Positions 33,923-43,307 of a stretch of 64,000 bases of DNA are shown here, piece by piece (position 1 is the first letter of the stretch; every line of letters starts with the position of its first letter). This DNA comes from Pseudooceanicola nanhaiensis DSM 18065 (lineage in GTDB: Bacteria; Pseudomonadota; Alphaproteobacteria; Rhodobacterales; Rhodobacteraceae). The stretch spans positions 124,001-188,000 of the forward strand of contig NZ_JHZF01000015.1 in assembly GCF_000688295.1 (NCBI RefSeq). The letters are read 5' to 3'. The notes beneath the pieces were generated by a model. That model was given only the letters and a program-made list of their open reading frames with translations, was not told the DNA's origin and searched no databases. The translations under genes and the position numbers were made by a program.

Positions 33923-34534
33923 TCACGCCACCAGCAGGCCGATGGCCCGCGAGACGCGCCCGGCCATCTCCTCGGCGTCCGTCCCGGTCTCGCCTTCGCG
34001 CATCCATTCGACCACCAGCCACATGACCCCGGCCGCGACCAGCCGCATCAGGTCGCCGGTCGCCTCGTCGCTGCCGCCTGCGGCCCGGAAGGCGTCGGGC
34101 AGCATCTTCTCGGTCACCAGCCGGACGATGCCCGAGAAGAGCGCGACGTTCGCGCCGTTCTCCAGCACGTTGAGGTAGAAGTCGCTGTGCGCCTGCAGAT
34201 GCCGCAGCGCCGGCAGGACGCGCGCCGCGACATCCTCCTGGATCGCGCGGCCCGAGGTTCCGGCGCCGCTCGGCGCCGGCGGGATCGCCCGGTCGAGATC
34301 GCCCAGCGCGGCGACCTGCGCCAGATGATGGATGCCGGTGAAATGCTGGTAGAACGTGGGGCGCGTCACCGCCGCCTCCTTCACCACCCGCGTGATCGTC
34401 AGCTCGTGCAGCGGCACCTCGCGTCCGAGCCGTTCCATCGCCCCGATGAGCGCCGCGTAGCTGCGCTCGGAGCGGGGATCCGCCTCCCGCAGGGGTTTTT
34501 CGGAACTGGCCACTTGATTTCTCTCCACCGTCAT
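33923..34534 (-). CDS. TetR family transcriptional regulator
   Basis: A 203-residue repressor. The N-terminal helix-turn-helix is in LTITRVVKEAAVTRPTFYQHF (about residues 45-65). The rest is an alpha-helical ligand domain with no clear family. It is divergent from the self-sufficient P450 gene with only 69 bases between starts. A strong dyad in that gap is the likely operator, so it probably controls both itself and the P450. A fatty acid or similar hydrophobic substrate of the P450 would be a natural inducer (inference). Confidence 0.85.
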   Translation of the reverse strand: MTVERNQVASSEKPLREADPRSERSYAALIGAMERLGREVPLHELTITRVVKEAAVTRPTFYQHFTGIHHLAQVAALGDLDRAIPPAPSGAGTSGRAIQEDVAARVLPALRHLQAHSDFYLNVLENGANVALFSGIVRLVTEKMLPDAFRAAGGSDEATGDLMRLVAAGVMWLVVEWMREGETGTDAEEMAGRVSRAIGLLVA

Positions 34535-34537
34535 TAC

Positions 34538-34557
34538 TATTTTACACATGTAAAATA
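34538..34557. promoter_or_regulatory. Probable TetR operator
   Basis: The sequence TATTTTACACATGTAAAATA is a dyad with nine paired positions per arm around a two-base centre. It lies four bases ahead of the tetR start and 46 bases ahead of the P450 start. Confidence 0.65.
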
Positions 34558-34603
34558 AACAAGTCGACGACTCTCTCATATCCCAGCAGGACGGACACGT
34601 CAC

Positions 34604-37600
34604 ATGGCACAAGACCTTAAGGTCCCCCAGCCCCCGCTCAAACCCGTGATCGGCAATCTCCAGGAGATCGACAAGGAGATCCCGGTCCAGAGCATGATGC
34701 GGCTGGCCCGCGAATACGGGCCGATCTTCAAGATGCGGATCTTCGACCGCGAGATGTACCTGGTTTCGTCGCAGGAACTGGTCGACGAGCTTTCCGACGA
34801 GACCCGCTTCAACAAGCGCGTGCACCAGACGCTGCAGGAGCTTCGGGCCGCCGGGGGCGACGGGCTGTTCACCGCCTTCAACTCCGAACCCAACTGGGCC
34901 CGCGCGCACCGCATCCTGATGCCCGCCTTCGGGCCGATCGGCGTGCGCGACATGTTCCCGAAGATGCTCGACATCGCCGAGCAGATGTTCCTCCGCTGGG
35001 AACGCTTCGGCGCGGACAGCGTGATCGACGTGCCCGACAGCATGACGCGGCTGACGCTGGACACGATCGCGCTCTGCGCCTTCGACTACCGCTTCAACAG
35101 CTTCTATTCCGACGAGATGCATCCCTTCGTCGGCGCCATGGTCGGGGCGCTGGCGGAATCCGGTGCCCGGTCGCGGCGGCCCCGGGTGATGTCGAACCTC
35201 ATGCTCTCGACCGCGCGGCGCTACCAGGCGGACATCGACCTGATGACCACGATCGCCTCGGACCTGATCGCCGAGCGCCGCGCCGATCCCAAGGCGGCCG
35301 ACAAGGCGGACCTGCTGACGCGGATGATCTCGGGCAGGGATCCGGAAACCGGCGAGGGGCTGGACGATGCCAATATCGTCAACCAGATGATCACCTTCCT
35401 GATCGCCGGGCACGAGACGACCAGCGGCCTCCTGTCCTTCGCGACCTACCTGCTGCTGAAGAACCCCGAGGCGATGCAGGCGGCCCGCGCGCAGGTCGAC
35501 GCGGTGCTGGGGGACGAGATGCCGCGGGTCGAGCACCTGGGCGAGCTGCGCTATGTCGAGCAGGTGCTGATGGAGACGCTGCGCCTCTGGCCGACCGCGC
35601 CCGCCTTCGCGCTGAAGCCGCTGGAAGAGACCACGATCGGCGGCAAGTACCCGGTGGGCCCCAGGGACACGCTGATGGTGCTGGTGCCCGAACTGCACCG
35701 CGATCCCAAGGTCTGGGAGGAGCCCGAGGCCTTCCGGCCCGAGCGCTTTGCGCCCGAGGCCGCCGCCGCGCTGCCCGCCAATGCGTGGAAACCCTTCGGC
35801 ACCGGCGCGCGGGCCTGCATCGGCCGGCCCTTCGCGATGCAGGAGGCGCAGCTGGTTCTGGCGATGATGCTGCAGCGTTTCGACATCGTGCTCGACGATC
35901 CGTCCTACCAGCTGAAGATCCACGAGACGCTGACGCTGAAGCCCGAGAACCTGAAGATCCGCGCCCGCGCCCGCCGCTCGTCGGACACGCTGCGGCGGGG
36001 GCAGGGCGCCAAGGTCCGGCGTCAGAAGCCGCTGAGCGCTCCGAAAGCGCAGCCCGCGGCCGATGCCACGCCGCTGCTGGTGCTCTACGGCTCGAACACC
36101 GGCTCGGCCGAGGCCTTTGCCGGGCGGATCGCCGACGAGGCCCCGGCGCATGGCTTCGCGCCCCGTGTCGCGCGGATGGACGAGGCCGCGGGCGACCTGC
36201 CCGCGACGGGTGCGGTGGTGATCGTGACCGCCTCCTACGAGGGCCAGCCGCCGGACAATGCCGGTCAGTTCGTGCCCTATGCCGAGGCGCTCGATCCGGG
36301 CGCGCTCGAGGGTCTGAGCTATGCCGTCTTCGGTTGCGGCAACCGGCAATGGGCGCGCACTTACCAGGCGATCCCGAAACGGATGGACGCCGCCCTTGCC
36401 GCCGCCGGGGCGGCCCGCGTGGCCGACCGGGGCGAGGCCGACAGCGGCGGCGACTTCTTCGGCGCCTTCGACGAGTGGATCGCCGCGCTCTGGCCCGCCC
36501 TGGCCCTGGCCTTCGGCAAGGCGGCCGCCGAACCCGCACAGGGCGCGGGCGTGCAGGTCGACTTCGTCGAGGGCGGGCGCGAGACCATGCTCCGCCTCGG
36601 CGACCTCCAGCCCGGAACGGTCATCGAGAACCGCGAGCTCGTGGAGATGTCCGCCCCCTCGGCCCGGTCGAAGCGGCATCTCGAATTCGCGCTGCCCGAG
36701 GGGATGACCTACCAGGCGGGCGATTACCTCGCCGTGCTGGCGCGCAACCCCGAGGACCTGGTCGACCGGGCGCTGCGCCGTTTCGGCCTCTCCGCCGACC
36801 GGCTGATCGTGGTCTCGCGCGACGGCGGCGGCGCGAGCCTGCCGACCGGCCATCCGATCGCCTGCGGAGAGCTGCTGTCCCACTACGTCGAGCTTGCGCA
36901 GCCCGCGACCCGCGGCCAGGTCGCGCAGCTGGCCGCGGCGACGCAATGCCCGCCGGAAAAGGCCGCCCTGGACCGGCTGGCGGGTGAGGATTACGAAACG
37001 CAGGTGCTGGAGAAACGGGCCTCCGTCCTCGATCTGCTGAGCCGTCACGAGAGCTGCACGCTCCCCTTCGCGGAATTCCTCGGGATGCTGCCGCCGATGC
37101 GGGCGCGGCAGTATTCGATCTCGTCCTCGCCGCTCTGGAACCCCGACCACGTGACCCTGACCGTGGCCGTGGTGGATGCGCCCGCCGCTTCGGGCGTGGG
37201 GCAGTTCCGCGGCGTCGCCTCGAGCTACCTCGCCCGGCTCGCACCGGGCGACCGGGTGGCGATCGCCGTCCGGCCCAGCCAGCAGCGCTTCCATCCGCCC
37301 GCCGACCCCTCGGTCCCGATGGTGATGATCTGCGCGGGCTCGGGCCTCGCCCCGTTCCGCGGATTCCTGCAGGAACGCGCGGCCCAGAAGGCCGCCGGGC
37401 GCGATGTGGCGACGTCGCTGCTGTTCTTCGGGACCAACCACCCGGAGGTCGATTACCTCTACCGCGACGAGCTGGCGGCCTGGGAGGCGGCGGGCATCGT
37501 GCGCGTCCTGCCGGTCTTCTCGGAGCAGCCCGAGGGCGAGGCGGTCTTCGTCCAGCACCGGGTCTGGCAGGACCGGGCGCTGGTGTCGGAGGTCTTCCGG

Positions 37601-37774
37601 CAGGGCGGCACGGTCTTCACCTGCGGCGACGGGCGTCACATGGCGCCCGCGGTGCGCGAGACGCTCATGGAGATCTACCGCGACGAGACCGGCGCCCCGG
37701 AGGAAGAGGCGCAGGCCTGGGCCGACCGTGTCGAGCGCGAACAGGGCCGCTACGTGGCCGACGTCTTCGCCTGA
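34604..37774 (+). CDS. Self-sufficient cytochrome P450/NADPH reductase (CYP102, BM3-like)
   Basis: A 1056-residue natural fusion that hydroxylates fatty-acid-like substrates with NADPH and O2. The heme domain covers residues 1 to about 455: DGLFTAFNSEPNW corresponds to the active-site Phe region of BM3, the I-helix is FLIAGHETTSGLLSF, ETLRLWPTAP follows, and the heme Cys is in FGTGARACIGRPFA. A flavodoxin-like FMN domain starts at LVLYGSNTGSAEAFAG (about residue 487). The FAD/NADPH part has RQYSISSSP and CAGSGLAPFRGFLQER. Length and order match CYP102A1. It is divergent from a TetR gene with an operator between. Confidence 0.96.
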   Translation: MAQDLKVPQPPLKPVIGNLQEIDKEIPVQSMMRLAREYGPIFKMRIFDREMYLVSSQELVDELSDETRFNKRVHQTLQELRAAGGDGLFTAFNSEPNWARAHRILMPAFGPIGVRDMFPKMLDIAEQMFLRWERFGADSVIDVPDSMTRLTLDTIALCAFDYRFNSFYSDEMHPFVGAMVGALAESGARSRRPRVMSNLMLSTARRYQADIDLMTTIASDLIAERRADPKAADKADLLTRMISGRDPETGEGLDDANIVNQMITFLIAGHETTSGLLSFATYLLLKNPEAMQAARAQVDAVLGDEMPRVEHLGELRYVEQVLMETLRLWPTAPAFALKPLEETTIGGKYPVGPRDTLMVLVPELHRDPKVWEEPEAFRPERFAPEAAAALPANAWKPFGTGARACIGRPFAMQEAQLVLAMMLQRFDIVLDDPSYQLKIHETLTLKPENLKIRARARRSSDTLRRGQGAKVRRQKPLSAPKAQPAADATPLLVLYGSNTGSAEAFAGRIADEAPAHGFAPRVARMDEAAGDLPATGAVVIVTASYEGQPPDNAGQFVPYAEALDPGALEGLSYAVFGCGNRQWARTYQAIPKRMDAALAAAGAARVADRGEADSGGDFFGAFDEWIAALWPALALAFGKAAAEPAQGAGVQVDFVEGGRETMLRLGDLQPGTVIENRELVEMSAPSARSKRHLEFALPEGMTYQAGDYLAVLARNPEDLVDRALRRFGLSADRLIVVSRDGGGASLPTGHPIACGELLSHYVELAQPATRGQVAQLAAATQCPPEKAALDRLAGEDYETQVLEKRASVLDLLSRHESCTLPFAEFLGMLPPMRARQYSISSSPLWNPDHVTLTVAVVDAPAASGVGQFRGVASSYLARLAPGDRVAIAVRPSQQRFHPPADPSVPMVMICAGSGLAPFRGFLQERAAQKAAGRDVATSLLFFGTNHPEVDYLYRDELAAWEAAGIVRVLPVFSEQPEGEAVFVQHRVWQDRALVSEVFRQGGTVFTCGDGRHMAPAVRETLMEIYRDETGAPEEEAQAWADRVEREQGRYVADVFA

Positions 37775-38047
37775 GGCCACCGCCATGGCATGGGGCCGCC
37801 TGCGCCGGACAGGCGGCCCGCGCCGGGCCTCCACTGCCCAGAGGGACAGGGGCGGGCGTCATGTCGGACCGGACTGCTCGGTGACGGCTCTGCCGCGCGG
37901 TTTCGCGGCTCGGTTGGATCGGGAAAGGGGGGGCGGGCGCGGCCGAGCGACACGTCGTGGTCGTCGGGTGGCGCCGGGAGGACGCGGCTGCAGCGCCAGC
38001 GTCCCGGAAGGGTGCGCGCGGCCCCGGGGCCGCACGCACGAAACGCG

Positions 38048-38254
38048 TCAGGCGAGAGCGAGGTTGGTCGCCGATTCGCGGCCGTCACGGCCGGCTTCGA
38101 CGTCGTAGGTCACTTTCTGGTTGTCGGCGAGGCCGGTCAGCCCGGCACGCTCGACGGCAGAGATGTGGACGAAGACGTCGCGTCCGCCGCTCTCGGGCTC
38201 GATGAAGCCGAAACCTTTAGTTGCGTTGAACCATTTCACGGTGCCATTGGCCAT
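38048..38254 (-). CDS. Cold-shock family nucleic-acid-binding protein
   Basis: A 68-residue single cold-shock domain that binds RNA and single-stranded DNA. It begins GTVKWFNATKGFGFI and contains both RNA-binding motifs (KGFGFI and VFVHI). The start has TAGGAG upstream. It stands alone. The leader to its right has a small hairpin (GCCGCA-TCC-TGCGGGC), but no clear cold-shock element. The 273 bases between the P450 stop and this gene hold nothing I can support. Confidence 0.95.
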   Translation of the reverse strand: MANGTVKWFNATKGFGFIEPESGGRDVFVHISAVERAGLTGLADNQKVTYDVEAGRDGRESATNLALA

Positions 38255-38442
38255 ATCCGTGGACTCCTATGATGACACTGCCCGCAGGATGCGGCAGACT
38301 GGCGATAATCCGGACACTTAGTCTGAACGCCAGTATTCATGGAGACAGAGGTAGCGAAGCAAATCGTGCGCGCTTCCCATGTACGCATTTTCCGGAAAAT
38401 TGCAAGTCCCAAGCCCAGGCCTGTCTCCTGCGCCCGGTCGGA

Positions 38443-38907
38443 TCAGGCGGTCGTATCTCCCTCTTCGGCCGCGGCCGCCGCCTTGGCCGCCAGCGCGACG
38501 AACTGCGCGTATTCCGCCTCGTTCAGGCCCGGCAGGATCTCGTGCTGAAGCGCCGTGACCACCGGTTCGGCCGCGGCCAGTATCCGGCGCCCCGCCTCGC
38601 TCAGCGTCAGTTCCCGCGCGCGCCGGTCGCGTTCGCTGACGATGCGGGTGACAAGGCCCTTCTGCTCCAGCCGGTCGGCAACCCCGCCGATGGTGGCGCG
38701 GTCCTTGGCGACCGCCTCTGCCAGCCCCGCCTGGTCGATGCCGGGATGCGCGCGGAGGGCGTCGAGCGCGGCGAACTGGATCGGGGTCAGGTCTATCCCC
38801 GCCGCCTTCAGGCGCTGGCCGAACACGCGGGTCGAGACCTGGTGCAACCGTCGTATCAGGTGCCCCGGCATCCGCGGCGCAACCGCCGGTCTGTCGTCCT
38901 TCGCCAC
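38443..38907 (-). CDS. MarR family transcriptional regulator
   Basis: About 154 residues with a MarR winged helix (LTPIQFAALDALRAHPGIDQ, then DRATIGGVADRLEQKGLVTR and the wing ERDRRARELTLSEAG). A GTG start at 38907 with GGAG upstream is preferred. An ATG at 38871 would shorten it, and one at 38967 would add a basic low-complexity stretch. It is divergent from 3-hydroxybenzoate 4-monooxygenase, with a strong dyad in between. The likely role is a repressor released by an aromatic acid (inference). Confidence 0.85.
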   Translation of the reverse strand: MAKDDRPAVAPRMPGHLIRRLHQVSTRVFGQRLKAAGIDLTPIQFAALDALRAHPGIDQAGLAEAVAKDRATIGGVADRLEQKGLVTRIVSERDRRARELTLSEAGRRILAAAEPVVTALQHEILPGLNEAEYAQFVALAAKAAAAAEEGDTTA

Positions 38908-39001
38908 GCGCCTCGCTCCGCCGTTCCGCCGCGCCCCGAGCCTAGCGGCGCGGAATGATATCTGCACTTGCTTTCTTGACCGGGACGGGACCGCCCGGCA
39001 G

Positions 39002-39023
39002 TATGGTATGTATACATATCATA
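39002..39023. promoter_or_regulatory. Probable MarR operator
   Basis: A 22-base dyad, centred on TGTATACA, in which 10 of 11 positions pair. It lies 20 bases ahead of the monooxygenase start, overlapping a likely -10 (TATGGT); TTGACC at 38976-38981 could be the -35 with a long spacer. Confidence 0.65.
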
Positions 39024-39043
39024 TCGGCCAGCGGGGCGACGCG

Positions 39044-40957
39044 ATGCAATATCACCTCAACGGGTTCCGGCCGGGCGATCCCGAGGTCCTCCCCTCCGAC
39101 CGCCCCGCCCAGGGGCCTCTGCCCGGGGAGATCGACGTGCTGATCGTCGGCTGCGGGCCCGCCGGGCTGACACTCGCGGCCCAGCTTGCCCGTTTCCCGG
39201 GGATCGTGACCCGGATTGTGGAGCGCAAGCCCGGGCCGATGGAGAAGGGACAGGCGGACGGCATCTCCTGCCGGTCGATGGAGATGTTCAACGCCTTCGG
39301 CTTCGCCGCGACGATCCTGAAACAGGGCTACTGGGTCAACGAGACGACGTTCTGGAAGCCCGACCCCGACACGCCGGGTCACATCACCCGCACCGGACGG
39401 GTGCAGGACGTGGAGGACGGGCTGTCCGAGATGCCCCACATCATCCTGAACCAGGCCCGTGTGCACGACCTCTACCTCGACACGATGCGCAAGGCGCCCG
39501 CGCGGCTCGCGCCCGATTACGGGTGCGAGTTCGTCACGCTCGAGCTCGATCCCGCGGGGGGCTCCCACCCGGTGCGGGTGACGCTCGCCGAGGTCGCGAC
39601 CGGCAGGCAGCTCAGCCTGCGCGCGCGCTACGTGGTCGGCTGCGACGGCGCCCGGAGCGGGGTGCGCCGCGCCATCGGGGCCGAGCTGACGGGCGAATCC
39701 GCGAACCATGCGTGGGGCGTGATGGACGTGCTCGCCGTCACCGATTTCCCGGACATCCGGTTCAAGGCGCTGATCCAGTCGGCGGACGAGGGCAACATCC
39801 TCGTCATCCCGCGCGAGGGCGGCTACCTCGTCCGGCTCTACATCGAACTCGACAAGCTCTCCGAGGGCGAGCGGGTGGCGAGCCGGAACCTGACCGTCGA
39901 TCACCTGATCGGCGCGGCGGAGCGGATCTTCCGCCCCTACCGCTTCGCGGTGAAGGAGGTCGCCTGGTGGTCGGTCTACGAGATCGGCCAGCGCCTGGCC
40001 GACCGCTTCGACGACGTGCCCGGGGGCGACGCCCGCCTGCCGCATGTCTTCATCGCGGGCGACGCCTGCCACACCCATTCGCCAAAGGCGGGGCAGGGGA
40101 TGAACGTCTCGATGGGCGACGCGTTCAACCTGGGCTGGAAGCTGGCCTCGGTGCTGCGCGGCCTCTGTCCGCCAGAGATCCTGCGCTCCTATTCCGAGGA
40201 GCGCCGGGCCGTGGCGCAGGACCTGATCGACTTCGACCGGGAATGGTCGCGGATCATGAGCGAACGCCCCGCCGATGCGGACCCGGATGCGGCGGAGGCG
40301 CCGAAGTTCCAGAGCTACTTCATCGAACACGGCCGCTACACGGCGGGGATGTCGGTGACCTATGCGCCCTCCGTTCTGACCGGGGACACGCGCTGGCAAG
40401 GGCTGGCGGAGGGCTTCGGGATCGGCACCCGCTTCCACTCCGCCCCCGTGATCCGCCTTGCGGATGCCAGGCCGATGGAGCTGGGCCACGTGATCGAGGC
40501 CGATGCCCGCTGGCGCCTCTTCGCCTTCTCCCCGGCCGGAGATCCGGCGGCGGAGGGCTCGGAGATCCGCCGCCTCTGCGATTTCCTCGAAAGCGACAGC
40601 TCGCCCCTGCGCCGGATCACGCCCGAGGGCGCGGATATCGACGCGGTTCTCGACCTGCGCGCGATCTTCCAGCAGGGACATCGCGATCTGCCGCTCGAGA
40701 GCTTGCCGGATCTGCTGAAGCCGCGGAAGGGCCGCCTCGGGCTCGTCGATTACGAGAAGATGTTCTGCGCCGACCCGGCCCGCGACATCTTCGCCCTGCG
40801 CGGGATCGACCGGGCGCAGGGCGCGCTGGTGCTGGTCCGTCCGGACCAGTACGTCGCGCAGGTTCTGCCCGTCGACGCGCACGCGGCCCTCGCCGCGGCC
40901 CTCGACGCCGTGTTCCTTCCGCAGGGGGCGGCGACGGGGCCCGTCACCGCCCGCTAG
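39044..40957 (+). CDS. mobA: 3-hydroxybenzoate 4-monooxygenase
   Basis: A 637-residue FAD-dependent aromatic hydroxylase that turns 3-hydroxybenzoate into protocatechuate with NADPH and O2. The opening MQYHLNGFRPGDPEV is close to Comamonas MobA. The FAD site is VLIVGCGPAGLTLAAQL, the DG motif is YVVGCDGARSGVRR, and the second FAD loop is VFIAGDACHTHSPKAGQGMN. The C-terminal thioredoxin-like domain of the phenol hydroxylase group is present. No ring-cleavage genes are nearby, so the protocatechuate pathway must be elsewhere. A MarR gene and dyad upstream suggest induction by substrate. Confidence 0.92.
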   Translation: MQYHLNGFRPGDPEVLPSDRPAQGPLPGEIDVLIVGCGPAGLTLAAQLARFPGIVTRIVERKPGPMEKGQADGISCRSMEMFNAFGFAATILKQGYWVNETTFWKPDPDTPGHITRTGRVQDVEDGLSEMPHIILNQARVHDLYLDTMRKAPARLAPDYGCEFVTLELDPAGGSHPVRVTLAEVATGRQLSLRARYVVGCDGARSGVRRAIGAELTGESANHAWGVMDVLAVTDFPDIRFKALIQSADEGNILVIPREGGYLVRLYIELDKLSEGERVASRNLTVDHLIGAAERIFRPYRFAVKEVAWWSVYEIGQRLADRFDDVPGGDARLPHVFIAGDACHTHSPKAGQGMNVSMGDAFNLGWKLASVLRGLCPPEILRSYSEERRAVAQDLIDFDREWSRIMSERPADADPDAAEAPKFQSYFIEHGRYTAGMSVTYAPSVLTGDTRWQGLAEGFGIGTRFHSAPVIRLADARPMELGHVIEADARWRLFAFSPAGDPAAEGSEIRRLCDFLESDSSPLRRITPEGADIDAVLDLRAIFQQGHRDLPLESLPDLLKPRKGRLGLVDYEKMFCADPARDIFALRGIDRAQGALVLVRPDQYVAQVLPVDAHAALAAALDAVFLPQGAATGPVTAR

Positions 40958-40960
40958 GGC

Positions 40961-41743
40961 TCAGAGCCGGCGCTCGCCTGCCTCGATGCGGACCGGGAAG
41001 AGGTTCTCGCGCGGGGGCAGCGGGCAGACCGCGTGCCTGGTGAAGGCGCAGGGCGGGTTCACGGCGCGGTTGAAGTCGATGACCACGCTGTCCTCCGTCA
41101 CATCCTCGCCGAAGATGAAGCGCATGTGCGGATAGGTGTCGTCGAGCGAGGTCAGATCGCGGATCACGAATTGCGGCCGGTCGGCGGAGCCGTAGGTCGG
41201 CAGCAGCGCCATCTCGTGTCCGGCGAATGTCAGCCGCGCGACATGGGTCACCGGCACCTGCGTCGGAATGGCGCTCATGTTGTCCATGGTTATGGTGATC
41301 GGCTCGGGCAGTCTTTCCCACCGGGCGGTGATCCGCAGCGCGGGGTCGAGCGGGAAGCTGTCGATCTCCGGGGGCGTCTCGCGGGCCGCGGACTCCGCGT
41401 CGCGGATGCGGAGGGCGCGGATATCGTTCAGCGCGGTGATCTCGAGCAGGAACCGCCCCTCGCGCCACGCGAAGCCGCCGGCCTTGCGGTCGAGCGTCCG
41501 CACCTCGCCGTCGCGTTCGAAGGTCGCCGTGTCGCCGTCCTTCAGCGTCAGCTCTCCGAGCGTGTCGGGGCCGACCTCGAGCTTGATGTCGCTGCCGGCG
41601 GCGGATCCGATGGTGACGGTCTTGCCGGGCGTCAGAACCCAGCGGCCGAGCAGGTTCAGCCAGCCGTCCTCGGCGGAGAGCTTGGCCATGCGGGCGGCGC
41701 GCCATGCGTCCTGGGCGGCCTGGAAATCGGGGGAAACGGTCAT
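40961..41743 (-). CDS. DUF1684 domain protein
   Basis: A 260-residue protein of unknown function recognised as a DUF1684 member by its layout: an N-terminal WRAARMAKLSAEDGWLNLLG segment, a beta-rich middle, and the conserved end FGEDVTEDSVVIDFNRAVNPPCAFTRHAVCPLPP. There is no signal peptide, so it is cytoplasmic. It is the last gene of a six-gene peptide-importer operon and overlaps the preceding ATPase stop by ATGA. It could process the imported compound; this is inference. It ends three bases from the convergent mobA. Confidence 0.85.
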   Translation of the reverse strand: MTVSPDFQAAQDAWRAARMAKLSAEDGWLNLLGRWVLTPGKTVTIGSAAGSDIKLEVGPDTLGELTLKDGDTATFERDGEVRTLDRKAGGFAWREGRFLLEITALNDIRALRIRDAESAARETPPEIDSFPLDPALRITARWERLPEPITITMDNMSAIPTQVPVTHVARLTFAGHEMALLPTYGSADRPQFVIRDLTSLDDTYPHMRFIFGEDVTEDSVVIDFNRAVNPPCAFTRHAVCPLPPRENLFPVRIEAGERRL

Positions 41744-42507
41744 GAAGGGTCCTGTGGTTGTCCCGCGGGCATGCGGGGAATGCTGGAAAGAAGGCTCCGG
41801 GTGTAGGCGTGCTGCGGCGCACGCAGGATCGCGGCGGTCTCGCCCGCCTCGACGATCCGCCCCCGGTCGAGCACCACGATGCGGTCGCAGAGCGCGGCGA
41901 CCACGCCCATGTCATGCGACACGAAAACCATGGTCATCTTCTGCGCGATCTCGCCGAACAGATCGACGATCCGCACCCGGGTCGAGAGGTCGAGCGCGCT
42001 TACCGCCTCGTCGGCGAGCAGCAGCTCGGGCCGGGCGACGATGGCCCGCGCGATGGCGATGCGCTGGCGTTGCCCGCCCGAGAACTGGTGCGGGTAGCGC
42101 GTCAGCGTGTCGGGGTCGAGCCCCACGGACGTGATCGCCTCTTCCGCCATTTGCCGGTGATCGCCGGGAATTTTCAGCGAGCGCAGCGGTTCGGTCACGA
42201 TCCGCTGCACCCGGTGCGCCGGGTTGAGCGAGGAATAGGGATCCTGGAACACCGCCTGCACCCGGCGGCGGTAAGCATGCATGTAGCGCCGGTCGCGCGC
42301 CTGCAGCGGTGCGCCGTCGAAGAGAATGCGCCCCTTCTGCGGGCTTTCGAGCCCGAGCAGGAGCCGCAGCAGCGTCGACTTGCCGGACCCGCTTTCGCCC
42401 ACGAGACCCACGTTCGCGCCCTGCGGCACGGTGAAGGAGATGTCGTCCAGGACCGGGCGGTCCCTGCCGTAGGCGAAGCCCAGGTTTTCCACCGAGAGAA
42501 GCGTCAT
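41740..42507 (-). CDS. Oligopeptide-type ABC transporter ATPase (DppF-like)
   Basis: A 255-residue ATP-binding subunit. Walker A is GESGSGKST, the Q-loop is VFQDPYSSLNPAH, the signature is FSGGQRQR, and Walker B is LLLADEAVSALD, followed by the switch His in FVSHDMG. DppF/OppF-type partners pair with a second ATPase, which here is the adjacent gene. It is coupled by ATGA to that gene and to the DUF1684 gene. It energises import by the two permeases upstream in the operon. Confidence 0.93.
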   Translation of the reverse strand: MTLLSVENLGFAYGRDRPVLDDISFTVPQGANVGLVGESGSGKSTLLRLLLGLESPQKGRILFDGAPLQARDRRYMHAYRRRVQAVFQDPYSSLNPAHRVQRIVTEPLRSLKIPGDHRQMAEEAITSVGLDPDTLTRYPHQFSGGQRQRIAIARAIVARPELLLADEAVSALDLSTRVRIVDLFGEIAQKMTMVFVSHDMGVVAALCDRIVVLDRGRIVEAGETAAILRAPQHAYTRSLLSSIPRMPAGQPQDPS

Positions 42508-43307
42508 GGCCGGCCCTCCAGCGCGTCGTCGAAGCGGCGCGCGGCGGCGACGAGGGAGCGGGTGTAATCGTCGCGGGGCGCCGTCAGCACCTGTCCGGCC
42601 GGCCCGCTCTCGACCGCGCGGCCGTTGCGCATGACCATGACCCGTTCCGCGACCTGCCCGACGACGCCGAGATCGTGCGAGATGAAGAGCAGCGCGATGC
42701 CCTCGTCCCGCACGAGGTCGAGCAGCAGGGTCACGATCTCGGCCTGCGTGGTGACGTCGAGCGCGGTGGTCGGTTCGTCCGCGATCAGCAGCTTCGGCCG
42801 GCAGGCGAGCGCCATGGCGATGGCGACACGCTGGCGCTGCCCGCCCGAGACCTCGTGCGGGTAGGCCCCGAGCAGGCGCTCCGGATCGGGCAGACGGACC
42901 TGGTCGGTCAGCTTGCGCACCTCGGCGGTGACGGCGGCGGCGCTCGCCTCGCCGGTCCGTTTCAGGCGGCGGCGCACCGGCCCGGCGATCTGGCGGCCGA
43001 GCGGCATCAGCGGATCGAGCGCGGTCAGCGGCTCCTGGAAGACGGTGGCGACGGCGCGGCCGCGCAGCGCGCCGAGCGCGCGTTCCGAGGCGCCGATCAC
43101 CTCGGTGCCGTCCAGCACGATCCGCCCCGAGGGCGTGATCGCGCGCGGCAGCAGGCCGGTCACGGCGAGCGAGGTCAGCGATTTGCCCGACCCGCTTTCG
43201 CCGATCAGGCCGAAGCGCTCACCGGGGGCGATGGTGAAGGACAGGTCCTCGACCAGCACCGTGTCGGCGGTGGCGAGCGTCAGGGTCTCGACGGTGAGAA
43301 GCGCCAT
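42504..43307 (-). CDS. Oligopeptide-type ABC transporter ATPase (DppD-like)
   Basis: A 267-residue ATP-binding subunit. Walker A is GESGSGKSL (Leu replaces the usual Thr/Ser after Ser, as is common in DppD proteins), the Q-loop is VFQEPLTALDPLM, the signature is VSGGQRQR, and Walker B is LLIADEPTTALD. It forms a heterodimer with the next ATPase. Its start codon overlaps the permease stop by one base. It belongs to the same operon as the two permeases and the binding protein. Confidence 0.93.
   Translation of the reverse strand: MALLTVETLTLATADTVLVEDLSFTIAPGERFGLIGESGSGKSLTSLAVTGLLPRAITPSGRIVLDGTEVIGASERALGALRGRAVATVFQEPLTALDPLMPLGRQIAGPVRRRLKRTGEASAAAVTAEVRKLTDQVRLPDPERLLGAYPHEVSGGQRQRVAIAMALACRPKLLIADEPTTALDVTTQAEIVTLLLDLVRDEGIALLFISHDLGVVGQVAERVMVMRNGRAVESGPAGQVLTAPRDDYTRSLVAAARRFDDALEGRP

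Noticed and set aside
33923-37834. 1303-codon open frame on the minus strand across the P450 gene
   Set aside because: Only its last 203 codons (TetR) look like a protein; the rest mirrors the P450 gene and is an artefact of GC-rich third positions.
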